A stretch of DNA of 64,000 nucleotides, taken from contig WHVA01000462.1 of the NCBI GenBank assembly GCA_015179125.1, positions 27,940 to 91,939 of the forward strand, in the 5' to 3' direction. Numbering within the stretch: the first letter of the stretch is position 1; the number at the start of each line of letters is the position of its first letter. The DNA comes from Gautieria morchelliformis. Taxonomy: Eukaryota; Basidiomycota; Agaricomycetes; Gomphales; Gomphaceae. A program made the position numbers and the translations under genes. Below are positions 31,841 through 42,883 of this stretch, piece by piece. The notes beneath the pieces are model-generated. The model did not search any database, had not been told where the DNA came from, and worked only from the letters and a program-made list of their open reading frames with translations.

Positions 31841-32113
31841 TGTTGGGATCTGGAGATCCCGGGCAGCACTTTGGTCACTTCAGCATGCTGACATAATCCA
31901 ATGACACCTACAAGGTACTATGAGGCATAGTGAAAGGAATAGGGAGAACAAGGAGCACGGCAGAGAACAAGGATTTCTTGTTCTCAACTTCTCTGCAAGA
32001 CAAAGGATCATAGTATAATTAGACTAGTCTCCATGTATTTAAGGCAGCGATGAGAGTCACTGCAGACTATCGAATCTACTACGAGCCCGAACTCTAATCT
32101 ACTTCAACCTACA
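31841..32113. repeat. Solo LTR of 273 bp in K protease
   Basis: Begins TGTTGGGATC, ends CAACCTACA, flanked by TTCAG (31836-31840, 32114-32118). Removal rejoins Leu-Ser-Gly-Tyr-Trp-Glu as in D. Contains TATTTAAGG near 32037 as a possible TATA box. No other copy seen. Confidence 0.8.
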
Positions 32114-32759
32114 TTCAGGGTACTGGGAAATAAACAGGGTGAAATCCCACTGCCTGCTAGACAGTGGGAGCAAAGGGGACCTACTATCCCCAGAATTCAA
32201 ATTCACGCATGCCACAGGCATCAAGACATTTGCCCTGGACCAGCCAATTGCATTGCAATTGGCCTATATAGGCAGCCGTTCCACAATTAATTATGGAACA
32301 AACATGACCATCAAGTTTGGTCGACAGACTCATGATGAGTACTTCGACATGGTCAATGTCAAGTACTATGATGTGATCCTTGGAACACTGTTCCTGAGGA
32401 AGCGGGGCATCATCCTGGACTTTACTGGTCCAGGAACGATCTGCATAGGGGATGAAATTATCCACATAGGAAAAGTGTTGTTCAATGATAAAGGGCCATC
32501 AGATGACAGCCAAGGACCAAAGGTGAGTAGAATCACCTCAGGGCCAAGGCCCACCCTGGCTCACTGAATCCAGGGGGACAAGTCATGTATCGACTCATCC
32601 TTGAGCTCTCCCTACAATCATAGGGAAAGATAATCTGATCTGATAATGAATGCGCTGGGGAAGAAAGTGGGGGTCCTGCAAGCTGCAGAACCTAATAGAC
32701 ATACATGGTGCTTTATTGTGTAACATGAGGATGACAACATTCCTCACCTGAGTGAGGAG

Positions 32760-32775
32760 TTTTTTTTTTTTTTTT
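32760..32775 (-). other. LINE poly-A tail
   Basis: Sixteen T on plus, i.e. A on the LINE strand, at the 3' end of the LINE and abutting coding sequence of fragment K. It marks the insertion point. Confidence 0.85.
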
Positions 32776-32974
32776 GTATCCAATTTTACGTCTATTGGGG
32801 CATTGCCCTATGCTAGACGGTCAATACATGCGTTCAGGCCAGCTATGGCGCCTTCTCCCCTTTCGCCCTCTATCTCCACTTCTGCTCATTGGGCCAGGCC
32901 CCGAGCGTGTCCATGCTGGTGCAGGCGAGGAAAGGTTGGTGCTACTTGTAGCGCATTCTCATGCTGTGTTCCCT

Positions 32975-35875
32975 TCACTTCTTCCCGTCCTCCTGCTTCT
33001 CCGGGAACATCATGTCTCTGTAAGACACCTCGAAACACTGTGTGTCTTGGACAAACTTAAACAGATGTTTCATCGCTCTGGGCTTTCCAAGTACCGTCTT
33101 TATTGATACCGCCCCCCTGTGCAATCCCTTCTCCATCCTTTTTCTCTGAGTCCTGTATGCCGGGCACCTAAAGAGATCGTGGTACACCATCTCATTTGCT
33201 CTCCTGCAAGCCAGACATGTTGGTGAGGCGACTTTGCCAATTTTGTGCAAGTGTTTGTTGAGCCCGATGTGCCCCGTTCTCAACTGTACTAGCAAGCTGG
33301 CGTGCCCTCGAGGCATGTCTTTGGTGAGCCTGGAGAATGCTACAGATGGCATGGACGGGTCAATCTCATACGAGGTTCAAGTGCGTGGGGACTTAGTGAA
33401 GACTGCTCTGGCTCTCTGCTTGATCTCCTTCTGGTGTCGCTGGATCTCCGCCATCTTGCTGACGGGCAACTCTCCCCTGCTCGATAGGAATGAATCTTTC
33501 CTCGCTAGATTCTCCTCTTGCGACCTTCTTTGCTTCCTCGTCCACTCGCTCATTCCCTGCCACGCCCTTGGGTCCTGGGACCCACCTCATCACTACTGTC
33601 GTTCCCGGCTGCTGCTGCACGACTCCTTTGATTTGTCTATGGAGCGCATTGATTAGGTACTTCCCCGGCACCGACTTCTCCTTTCTTGTGGTGAGGATTG
33701 CCGCCTGGTTGTCCATTGCGATGACGTATCTTTGCCCCCTCTCCATGTTGCGCAGCTTGGCGCCCATTGCAGCTCCTGCCAGCTGGCCCTTGAAGACCGT
33801 GTGCTCTTGGTCTGTGCCCATGTACAGCCGGACAGCCAGAATCTCTCTCCCTCCTCTGCATAGCACTGCCGCCGCTCCTACCCTGCCCTCGATGCTTGAG
33901 CCATCTGAATATACCACGACGTCTGCAGACTCCGTCTCGATTTCCTCGATCGCCTGGTCCTTGTTGCGGGTGATTCGGATCTTGAACGCTGGAGACCATT
34001 TGGGGCCGTGTACAATGGTGTGTATCTTCTCCATTCTGCATGGTTGAATTCCGGAGGCTCGCAGGATCTCATGGAGGGGCATCCAGTGCCTTTTGACATA
34101 TCAGTCAGCTGCCCTCCGGACCTTTGTCGCAAGCGGGTGGTGTCGGGTAGGCAAGCCAGGCAAGCCGCTGCCCTGTGTATCACCTTGCTACCAGCAGTGG
34201 GAAAGGTAGCAAGTTGGCATGTGCATCGAGTGTATCGGTGGCTGTCGTTTTCATGGCTCCTGTTATGGTTAGTGCCGCCTGCTGCTGAACTCGTGCTAGC
34301 TTGTTGATGTGTCCCTTGGTCCCCTTAGTGCACTCGGATTCTGGTATAAGGAAAATGTCAGCCGTGTACAGCATTTGAGGTATTGCCACCGCTAGGTAGT
34401 ATTTTCGCATGTGCTTAGCTGTAGCTCCTCTTGTCTGCTTCGTCATTCTCCTGTACTGATTGATGTACACGTTGCCCTTCTTGAGTGTGTAATGTACATG
34501 TTGCCTGAACCGTAGCTCTTGATCCATGACAATGCCGAGGAACTTGTGTGTTTCTGTGGGTTTGACGACGTGCTGGCCTATTTTGATGGAGGGCCTCGTC
34601 ACCGGCCTGGTCCTTCTGGGCCTTGTAGGATCTTTTTCTCGCCACCTGGTGAGTCCCATCAGACCGAATTTCTCCACCACAAACTTGCAGTCATGGTCAC
34701 ACGCCCAGTCCAGCGCACCTGTCGGCCTTGCCATGACCTCAGACGGCTTGCCAAAAGCCTCTGCTAGGTCAGATCCTACCACGGTGATGGTGGTGTTGTC
34801 GATGAAACCAACACAGTCCTCTCCTTTCGCGCGCTGTACAATTTCTATGAGGTCACTGTTGTAGAATTGGTATGCTATGGCGGATAAGGGGCACCCTTGG
34901 TGTCCATTCCTCGGGTTATCTGTCTTGGCGCTGTGGTGTAGTTGTCAAAGCTCAGCGTGGTGACCCATCCCTCCACCTTTCTGTGTATCCAGCCGGTGTA
35001 CTCAGCTGGTATCCCTCTCCAGTGCATGTTATGGATCAAGCGGTTGAGCACTATGCTGGGGAATGCTCCTTTGATGTCCAAGTATAGTACTCCCATTACT
35101 TTGCCTTGTCACCATGCTTCCTTGGCAGCTCCCACCACATAGTGAATAGCATCAGTTGTCGCATGCCCCGGTCTACACCCGTAGTGGTTATCTGGCAGCA
35201 GGAAATGTTTTTCTGCCATTTTCACCAAGTCTTCGGCAACGCAGGCCGAGAGGACCTTTCCCAGCATATCTAGTAGTGCTATAGGTCAGTATGCCCCTGG
35301 TGCCATGTAATCGGTCTTCCCCGGCTTGCGTAGGACCCTTGTAACAGAGTCCCTCCATTCAGCTGGATATATTTCGAGGCTGAAGGTTGCTCAAAACAGG
35401 GGTCCTATATATGGGAGAAGCATGTCAATGGTCTGCTTTATGACGACATTTGGAATACCATTCACCCCAGCAGCTTTGAAGGGGTTTAGCTTGTCGACCG
35501 CCCTCCGTATCTGCCCGTCACTTATCGGCTGGAAGTCGAATGCCTATTCAGGGTATGGGTAGCTTGCCTGTGTGGCCTCACCGTCTGTGCTCATCTGTGG
35601 GAAGAACGTCCTGAAGAGCATGTCTGCTTTCGCCTCGTTCGTGTCCACTACCCAAATCAAGCCATCCTGGCGAGCACTTTGTAGCGTGGGGACCCTCACG
35701 CTCCCACCGTCCAATGCTTCGGCCGATGCATATTTGTGAGCTGTCCAGACTGTCTTCTGGTCAATGCTGTCCAGGAAATCATTCCAATGATCCCGCTTCA
35801 ACTTCTCGATGGCGCTCACATAGTCGTTTATAGCCCTCTTGTATCTCCCGTGCGCATCATCCGCTGGTGTGCAGA
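32975..35875 (-). pseudogene. LINE ORF: reverse transcriptase, RNase H, CCHC
   Basis: From 35875 downward: the N-terminal linker of RT (KRDHWNDFLDSIDQKTVWTA), RT core pieces (GVLYLDIKGAFPSIVLNRLI; GRVDKLNPFKAAGVNGIPN-like region near 35480), a catalytic box reading VGFIDNTTITVVG at about 34797, the thumb (HKFLGIVMDQELRFRQHV), RNase H (VVYSDGSSIEGRVGAAAVL, AMDNQAAI) and a C-terminal CCHC (CLACRRANEMVYHDLFRC). Several frame changes and stops. The usual second catalytic Asp of the FxDD box is Asn here. The enzyme would copy its own RNA at a nicked target. Confidence 0.85.
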
Positions 35876-36905
35876 ACTGAGGGTCAGAAATCAGAACTGC
35901 ATGGTCGTAAAAGTATCTCCCCTTTAAGGTTGAGCCCCACGAGATCACAAGTTGGGTCACATGACTTGTGATCAACGCGTCGGAGTTCTAAAGATAGGCG
36001 GGAAGAAAAACACGTCTTTGTCCTGATCCACAATGAGCGCTCCCATTTTGATTTCTCTAAAATGACCAGTGCCAAGATGAAACAGCACTTTGCTGACATG
36101 CTCGCTCAAAAGGAGCTGGCGGAACAACGCGAGGCTGAGGAAGCTGCGCGGAAAGAGAAGGATTGACTGGAAGAGGAGTGCAAAGAGAAAGAGCGCAAGG
36201 ACCAGGAACAGAAGTAGAAGGAGCGGAAAGACCGGGAACGCCGTGAGGAGGAGGAACGTCTCCGCGAGGACAAGTGGAAACGGGACGCGGCTAAGAAAGC
36301 TGCGGAGGATAAGGCTGCCACGGAGAAGGCAGAAAGACAACAGGTGAGTCGGAAGATTCTTGTGGAGACTTCATGTGTGTTAACAAAATTCCTTATAGAA
36401 AACTGTTGAGTACAAGTCCAAGACAGACTGGGAACCTTCGACGGAAAGTACGCCATCTCCCCGAGGGCAAGGGGAAACAAAAGGCAGTCGCCCCTCCGCT
36501 GAACGTTGTGGTGGAACAGAAATGAAGGGTGGACGAGTTCCAGCAGGCGAGGAAAAACAAGTTGAATTGAATGCTGGAGTTACGGGAATTGGGTCCGGAG
36601 AATCCCATGACAAAAAAGCGGAAAACAAGGGATGATGATGAAGAAGAGAAAGCCCCATGCGACCCATGTGAGTCAAAAGGGCTGGACTGCATCTGGTCCA
36701 ACAATCCACGGGAAACTTCCTGCGAGCAATGCCGGGACAAGAAACGGCGTTGCATCGTGGACGGGTGTGCCGCAAGGGTGGAATGGGGCGAACAGCGAAT
36801 AGAGTGGACTTAGAGGAGTGGTCGGAGGGTGAGGCGAACTCTGGCGAAGATGCTAGGGAGTGACGAGGGGGCACGTAGAGGCAGCGGGGTAAGGGAATAG
36901 ACAGG
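35876..36905 (+). mobile_element. F-like fragment: LTR end plus accessory gene
   Basis: 35876-35912 match the end of the F LTR (GAGGGTCAGAAATCAGAACT, GGTCGTAAAA), followed by the same purine-tract complement (GTATCTCCCC) and leader as after the F 3' LTR at 42763. The accessory gene follows. The left side is cut at the LINE and the right side ends near 36905 before the helicase fragment. Diverged from F, so an older copy. Confidence 0.8.
36061..36813 (+). pseudogene. Accessory gene of the F-like fragment, broken
   Basis: Homologous to the F accessory gene at 42884. Visible are AKMKQHFADMLAQKELAEQ, a TGA at 36164-36166 where F has Arg, a Glu/Lys-rich coiled coil with one TAG, a 55-nt intron starting GTGAGT at about 36342 in phase 0, and from 36571 ELGPENPMTKKRK followed by the cluster C-x2-C-x6-C-x10-C-x2-C-x6-C (CDPCESKGLDC, CEQCRDKKRRC). 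The spacing and intron place agree with F although the gene is dead. An ATG at 36033 is out of frame. Confidence 0.8.
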
Positions 36906-37084
36906 TCATGACACTATGATGCTCAAGTAGCGGACATGGAATTTCGCCTTGTCAGGTCACTGCAAGTGCATACATGCCAAAAGACAATGTGCTTACAATT
37001 GAATCAATGTGGTGAGTTAGTTTGCAAGCAATGAGCACCTTGGCCTTTGGCAGCAGAGGACACCATTACACTAGGAGGCCATTG

Positions 37085-39012
37085 GAGCACAAAGAGAGCA
37101 TATGGGTACCTGAATGCATGGATGCCTGCATTGATGCCCATAGCTTGATGCAACCATGATGTAAAATTACTTATGAATGGGGAGGAGACAAAGGAATGCA
37201 CATGGTATATCACAGCCAGACATTGAGGAAATAATAGCATCACAGATCCCCTGGTGAGAGCTAGTCCATGATCGACAGGCGCTGGAATTGGCAAAATCAA
37301 CAAACATATTTGTTAACGACAACGAAAGTTGGAAGGTGGAACAGTCCTGCATCAGGACTGCTTCTGGGGAGGATTTACAGAAGTTTAGCCAGTGGCAGAA
37401 AGCACTGTCTAAAGAGGCATCAAGGTATCATGCCAGTTTTGATTGCCAGGACACAGGGATTGCAGAAGTCAATGAAGGAGATGTCATCTCTGAGGAAAGA
37501 GTATGTGTGGAAGAAGGGACTGGACTATCTGGTGAGGGAGGAGTAGAAGTGATGAACATGCAAGAGATTAGTGAAGATGCGCTTACAAGTGTAACACTAT
37601 CTGAGCTTTTTGAGGAGCAGCTTCAAGCCTTCGAAATCATTGAATGGAATTTAGGTGAAACCATTGCGGGTCAGTTGCCCCCCCAGCTGCTCATGCATGT
37701 CTTAGGGGAAGGTGGCATTGGCAAGTCAAAAGTGATACAAATGGTGACAGATGGGTTCAGCTCATGGTCAGTTCAGGAATGGCTTGTTAAAGCAGCCTAC
37801 ACAGGCATTGCTGCATCAATAATTGGCAGCAGCACACTCCACACAGTAGGATTCCTGCCTAGAAATGGCAAAGCACAATCATCCAAGACTGAAAAAAAGT
37901 TGACGCAATTCTGGGCAAAAGTGTGTCACCTTATCATAGACAAAATCTCAATGGTTCCTCAAGACCTTTTTGCACAGCTTAGTCAGATTATCTCAAAAGT
38001 GAAGGCAGAGGCTGGAGAAAAGAGCAGTGAGGAACCATTTGGTGGGGTAAATGTGATCATATTTGGAGATTTTCATCAGTTCCCACCTGTTGTGTCCAGA
38101 GCATCTGCCCCATTATACTGCCCCATTAACCAAAGCCAAGATTCAGAAGACTACATCAACAGACGCATAATCTACGAGCAGTTCTGGATTGTTGTGAAAC
38201 TGCCAAAACAGGTTCATGTCAGCAATTATGACTGGTTAGAACTTCTCCAACATGCACAACATGGGGCTTTCAAGGATGGTCACCTAAAACAGCTTCAGGG
38301 ACTTATATTAATGCCTCCAGAATGTCCACCAGTTGGTTTTTCACAGCCTCCTTGGGACAATGCCATTTGAGTAACATCAAGGCATGCCGTCAGTATTCAG
38401 TGGAATGATGCAGATGTTGCACAACATTGCTGTAGGACAAAGCAGCAATTATTTATATCTGTTGCAGAGGATTCAATAAGGGGCAGAGAACTTACACTGC
38501 AGGAGCAGTTCATTGTGGCAAGCAAGAGTAAAGGGGGAGCAGGGAAGAGCTGCTGTGAAAAGGGAGGACTCTTGGCAACAATCCAGGTCGCCATAGGGAT
38601 GAAAGTCATGGTCACGTTCAATGTCAAAACTGAATTAGATATTGCGAATGGAGCAAGGGGAGAGGTCATGCACATTGTGCTAGATGGGCGGGAACCACCG
38701 GTATGGCAAAAGGAGGTGAATATACAGCTGAAGTATCCACCAGTGTATGTGTTGGTCAAGCTTCATTGGACAAAAGCAGGACAGATACCCAGACTGCCTG
38801 TAGGAGTTGTTCCCATCATGCCAATGCAGAAAAAATTCTCAATCGCAGTGGGTAACCAGCAAAGGACGGTCACAAGGACACAGCTTCCAATTACAGCTGT
38901 GTATGCATTTACAGATTATCAATTGATGAAAAATGTAGTAGGAGTGTGTGATTCAATATCAGAAGTGAGATATGTGAGTGGAAATGGAAAGAAAGAAAGG
39001 TTCTATGTATGA
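37085..39012 (+). pseudogene. Pif1-like helicase fragment, probably from a Helitron
   Basis: A weak upstream match to the region between Rep and helicase (KECTWYITA near 37190) is followed by an open frame from about 37300. Helicase motifs: Walker A GEGGIGKSKVI at about 37705, HLIIDKISM (Walker B; the family has IIDE) at about 37930, and NVIIFGDFHQFPPV at about 38050. A frame break at 38368 leads to 38515-39012 with GMKVMVTFNVKTELDIANGARG and TRTQLPITAVYAFTDYQ, the C-terminal helicase part. It ends before the usual SxGxT-type motif. No Rep HUH motif and no Helitron ends (TC...CTRR) were found. Confidence 0.75.
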
Positions 39013-40847
39013 TGTGTTGTAAACTGGTATATGTTGCTTCATTTCTTTACTATGCCAGCACCGCCTGTGTTGCGAACCGGCACTTTCCCAGGACTATCCG
39101 CATTAGGATACACCTATCTAGTTCCCACTCCGCAGTCCCCTGACCGAGCACTTGCATATCAATCATTGTATAAGTAGGTAGCGCCATAGTTACAAACAAT
39201 CTAATGGTTTTAGCCCTTCACTCCCATGAGGAGTCCGGTTGTTGAGCTCTGAGTTAACAGTATCCTCATTGCTAGTGTTTCGGTTTGTTCTCGTTGTCCT
39301 GTGCCATGAGATCGGCTATCCTTCCTTCGCTCGTGTTCGCATTAACTTGCGTTCTCTTATTATGGCTTCGTTCGTCACAGCGATGCCAACCCTTCTCATA
39401 TACCAATTACATGATGGACAAGCCATCATACCGCTCCTTGGATCTGGGTCAATCAGGCTTGGGTGTTCACCATAGATCAGGGACTTGTCCATGGCTTGTT
39501 GGATCAGTGATTTGACAGAGGGTGTATGTGTATGCATGTCAAGATTGGTCTATAGTAGTCTAGAAACGTGTGTGTGTGTGTGTTTGTGGGCTGGTGAGTG
39601 CATGAATGCAGTTGAAAGGTACATATCTGTGGTTCGTAGAGATGGGAGGAGGGATTTGGTGATTGTGAAACCAGTTGAAATATATTTTATAACAAAGCCA
39701 ACCAACCAACTAGAGTAAATGATTGAACATTGTAAAAGATGATCAACGGGAAAAATACAGGAGACTTCATAACAGCTGGCTGCACCTAAACATTGCACTG
39801 CAGGAAGAGTGCACCCTTACTGTAATATTTCCATGAGACTGTTTCAAGTTGTTCTTTTATTTTTTTTTCCATGAGTTGTTCAGTGGGTTCCATTTCAGTA
39901 CATGAACCACTGAGAATGGAAACCTGATGGATCGCCCCACATGTTTTCAATGGGTTCCCTTCCCACAGTGTGCATAGACCAGCCATGCTCATGTATCCCA
40001 CATGCTTTGAGCTGTTTTCAAGCCACATGAATAGGTGCAGAATACCAAATAAGCAGAACACCCTTCACTATCTGGATTCAGGAGGCCGCCTTGCACTGGT
40101 TGACGAATAACATAGATCCAAACCATTCCATTCTATCCATCAAATCCGGTCTGAAAAAATGTCACAAACGATTCCAACTGTAATTGTGGACATTGCAACA
40201 CCACTAACAGGGGGATTAATAGCATTCAATGCCTATGTGCAGTTATCTCACAGTTCAGTTTCAAGCAGCATTCGGCTGCTGTGATATTTCAACCACAAGC
40301 TCTTCATGCAACATCCAAGTGAATTCTTGTAGAAGACCAGCGGTTGGAGAAATTGGATGAAGAAACAAGACATTAGTACAGCAAAGATACCGTGTAATCA
40401 ACAAGCAAGGATAAAGAGAGGAGGAAAGGGAATATAACTCACCGTCATGTAGCATGCAGCCCCCACTTAAGGACACAAGACAAAGCAATAAAACAGATGT
40501 GAAGTTATAAGTAGTGGGGGAATAACTACAAGGAACAAAGACAGATTATCAGCATGTATGCCATTGTGGGGAGGCTTAAAGAGGCCAGAAAAATGGCGCA
40601 GGTAAAGATACGTGTATAAAAACGAGGACATCTCCATGGTTTCGATGATATTCAACAACAGTAAATGAACTGTAAATAGTCAATGAGATAGTACCACAGG
40701 AAAAACAAGAACTGTAGGAAAGAGACACAGGCATGGAGAAAAGACCAAAAATAAGGGACGAAAGAGGACCGTCAATCCTGCAGACAAACCCAGAAATAAT
40801 GAGACATTTGCAAAACAACCTTGAAATCAGAAAGAAAGCTGTATGAG
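39013..40847. other. 1.8 kb without a recognised gene
   Basis: No convincing ORF. 39069-39258 has TG...CA ends (TGTTGCGAACC, GAGTTAACA) and TATAAGTAGG inside and may be a small solo LTR, but I found no TSD. A short GT microsatellite lies at about 39567-39588. The rest is unremarkable. Confidence 0.4.
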
Positions 40848-41505
40848 TGTTATGCCTCGGGATTTCCGCAAGTCAGAACTAGAAAGGACAACGGCTTCAA
40901 CTTATGTGTTGCGCCCCCAATGAACTATCATCCTAAGTATTGTATTTCGGATCATAAGTCGGAAGTCAGAAAGTATCAAGGTAGGTCAAGGTCAGAAGTT
41001 GGGTCGGAAAGCGGAAGGCAGAATAACAGAGATTTTTGCAAAACTCACTGTGCTAAGAACAGGAGATAGAGTGAAGGAAATCACATATCGAAGGTGATTA
41101 TCTGATTGCAGAATAACGAGCATACATGAGGGGGTTTTATACAAAGAGCTGAGACAACAGGTAATGGGGTAGTACTAAGCAATTTCCGGAGGAAGTGGAA
41201 GTCGGATAGACATACGGGGTATGTAACTAATTGGAAACAAAGAACTACAAGGGGGGTGCAGGGTAGAGTCAAGAACAATGGCAAAAGAACAAGGGGATGG
41301 AAAGCATATCTGACATAACGGAACAATGGGACTCCAGAGGGGACTGACATATGGTCTTGCTGTGCTGTGAGTCGAGTCCGGTGGGTCTGAGTAATAGAGT
41401 CGAAGGAAGAAAGGATATAACAAGGGGCAGGATTGTTGGAATTATCAGAATGTTGGAAAGGAAGTGGAACTGAGTACTGGAAGTTGGAAATGCATGGTCG
41501 TAACA
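40848..41505 (-). repeat. Solo LTR of the F family
   Basis: 658 bp with ends TGTTATG...CGTAACA and TSD ATGAG (40843-40847, 41506-41510). Clearly homologous to the LTRs at 7917, 42086 and 63519 but more diverged. Confidence 0.85.
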
Positions 41506-41639
41506 ATGAGAGGGATATGAACCACACCTAAACGATTAGAATGTTGAGGAGTAGCCAGGACATTAGGACACTTAGGAAATTCATGTGAAATAAAAGAGAG
41601 ACATGTATGACACACAAGTATGACAAAAAGAAGGCTGTG

Positions 41640-42085
41640 CCAACACAGCAACGGTACTAGTACACATGCCAATGTGCCTGGTGCCTGCAGCTACCCCACA
41701 ATTTTCCAGTTGGAGAGCCCTAGCAGAGCAAGGGGACTACAGCTATCAAACAAGTATGTATGTACTTCCAGGGTGAAACAGTATTTTCTGGATGATTTTA
41801 TCATACGTTTTTTAGTAGCTATTTATACTGTAATGTTCATAACTACTGGGATTCAAGATATCGAGTGGATGGGTCAAAAGCCTATGTGCAGACAAGGGGA
41901 TGGCTGTATGCAGTCAACAAAAGAGATGGGGATATTCATACAGGTGATAGCTATTAGAATAGGGACCTGTACTTACTATACTTCTACATGATGGTAGGAT
42001 AGTAGTCAGTGGAGTGTGTCGTGGAGTAGAATAGAAAGGACAACTCTTATTTCTCTTGTGCAGTATATATGCTACACTTCGAGGG
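41640..42085 (-). repeat. R1 repeat copy 3, inverted
   Basis: On the minus strand it reads GACCCATCCACTCGATATCTTGAAT, then TATAAATAGCTACT, CATCCAGAA and CTTGTTTGATAGCT, in the same order as copies 1 and 2. It is cut at 42085 by the 3' LTR of F, so F inserted into it. Boundaries on the left are approximate. Confidence 0.65.
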
Positions 42086-42763
42086 TGTTACGTATCGAGA
42101 TTTCCACTAAGTCGGAACTGGAAAGGACAGCGGCTTCAACTTATAGGTTGCGCCCCCAATGAACTATTGTCCTAAGTATTTCAGAACTGAGTCGGAAGTC
42201 GGAAAGTACTGAACCAAAGGTTGGTCGGAACTTGAGTCGGAACTGAGGCGGAAGGCGGAGAGAGACTGAGATCTTGCTAGACTCGCTGTACTAGGAACAG
42301 GAGATGGAGCGAAGGAAATCAAGTATCGAAGGCGATTATCTGATTGCAGAATAACAGACATACATGACAGGCTTTTATACAAAGAGCTGAGACAACAGGT
42401 AATGGGGTAGTACTAAGCAAATTCCGGGGGAAGCAGAAGTCGAGTAGACAATGCGTGGGAACTAACTTATTGGGAACAATGGGACTACAAGGGGGGTTCA
42501 GGGTAAGGTAGAACAATGGCAAAGAACAAGGGGTCGGGAAAACATATCTGACAACGAAACACAAGGAGGGCCGGACATATGATCTTGATGAACAGTGAGG
42601 TGGGTCCGGTGGGTCCGAGTAATAGACTCGAAAGAACAAGGGAAATGTACAAGGGGCGGAATGTCGGAAATATCGGAGGGGCGGAAGGTGTTGCGGAAAT
42701 ATCGGAGGGGCGGAAGGTGTTGCGGAACTGAGGGTCGGAAGTCGGAAATGAACGGTCATAACA
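42086..42763 (-). repeat. 3' LTR of F
   Basis: 678 bp, TGTTACG...CATAACA on plus. It differs from the visible part of the 5' LTR at several CG versus TG/CA sites, by a 15-bp duplication (near 63690), and by several homopolymer length differences confined to the last 250 bp of the window. Next to it at 42764-42776 is GTATCTCCCTTCT, the complement of the polypurine tract. Confidence 0.9.
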
Positions 42764-42883
42764 GTATCTCCCTTCTAAGGTCGAGCCCCGCGAGACCACA
42801 AGTCAGATCACGTGACCTGTGAACAAATGCGTCGGAGTTCGAAAGATAGGCGGGAAACAAACGCGTCTTCATCTTTGTCCATC

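Larger units (their letters stand above)
30855..32759 (+). pseudogene. K: D-family gag, protease and RT start, in fragments
   Basis: In order: a zinc knuckle (CGQIGHRMADC) near 30900; an acidic stretch and NETQGAPTDE to 31107; insertion 31108-31607; WEPELSQYYDWDEEMVD from 31613 with a TGA at 31677-31679 where D has Arg; insertion 31841-32113; the protease (SHCLLDSGSKGDLLSPEF, YYDVILGTLFLRKRGIILDF) to 32567; and the start of RT with AAEPNRHT and HLSEE to 32759, where the LINE begins. Removing each insertion with one TSD rejoins codons that match D. It is an older, more decayed D-family copy on the plus strand. Confidence 0.8.
32760..35875 (-). mobile_element. Tad-like LINE, truncated
   Basis: A non-LTR element on the minus strand ending in a poly-A tail (T-run 32760-32775 on plus). 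It inserted into the RT start of fragment K. Its 5' side stops at 35875, where an F-like fragment begins, so the endonuclease region is missing. I could not identify a TSD because the far side has been replaced. Confidence 0.85.

Noticed and set aside
39069..39258. Confident call of a small solo LTR
   Set aside because: Ends look right but the flanks (GCCTG and GTATC) do not match, so it is only mentioned in the region entry.
41175..42799. Several minus-strand ORFs of 80-150 codons repeated at 8, 41 and 42 kb
   Set aside because: They recur because they lie in copies of the F-family LTR, which is open in places but shows no protein motif.
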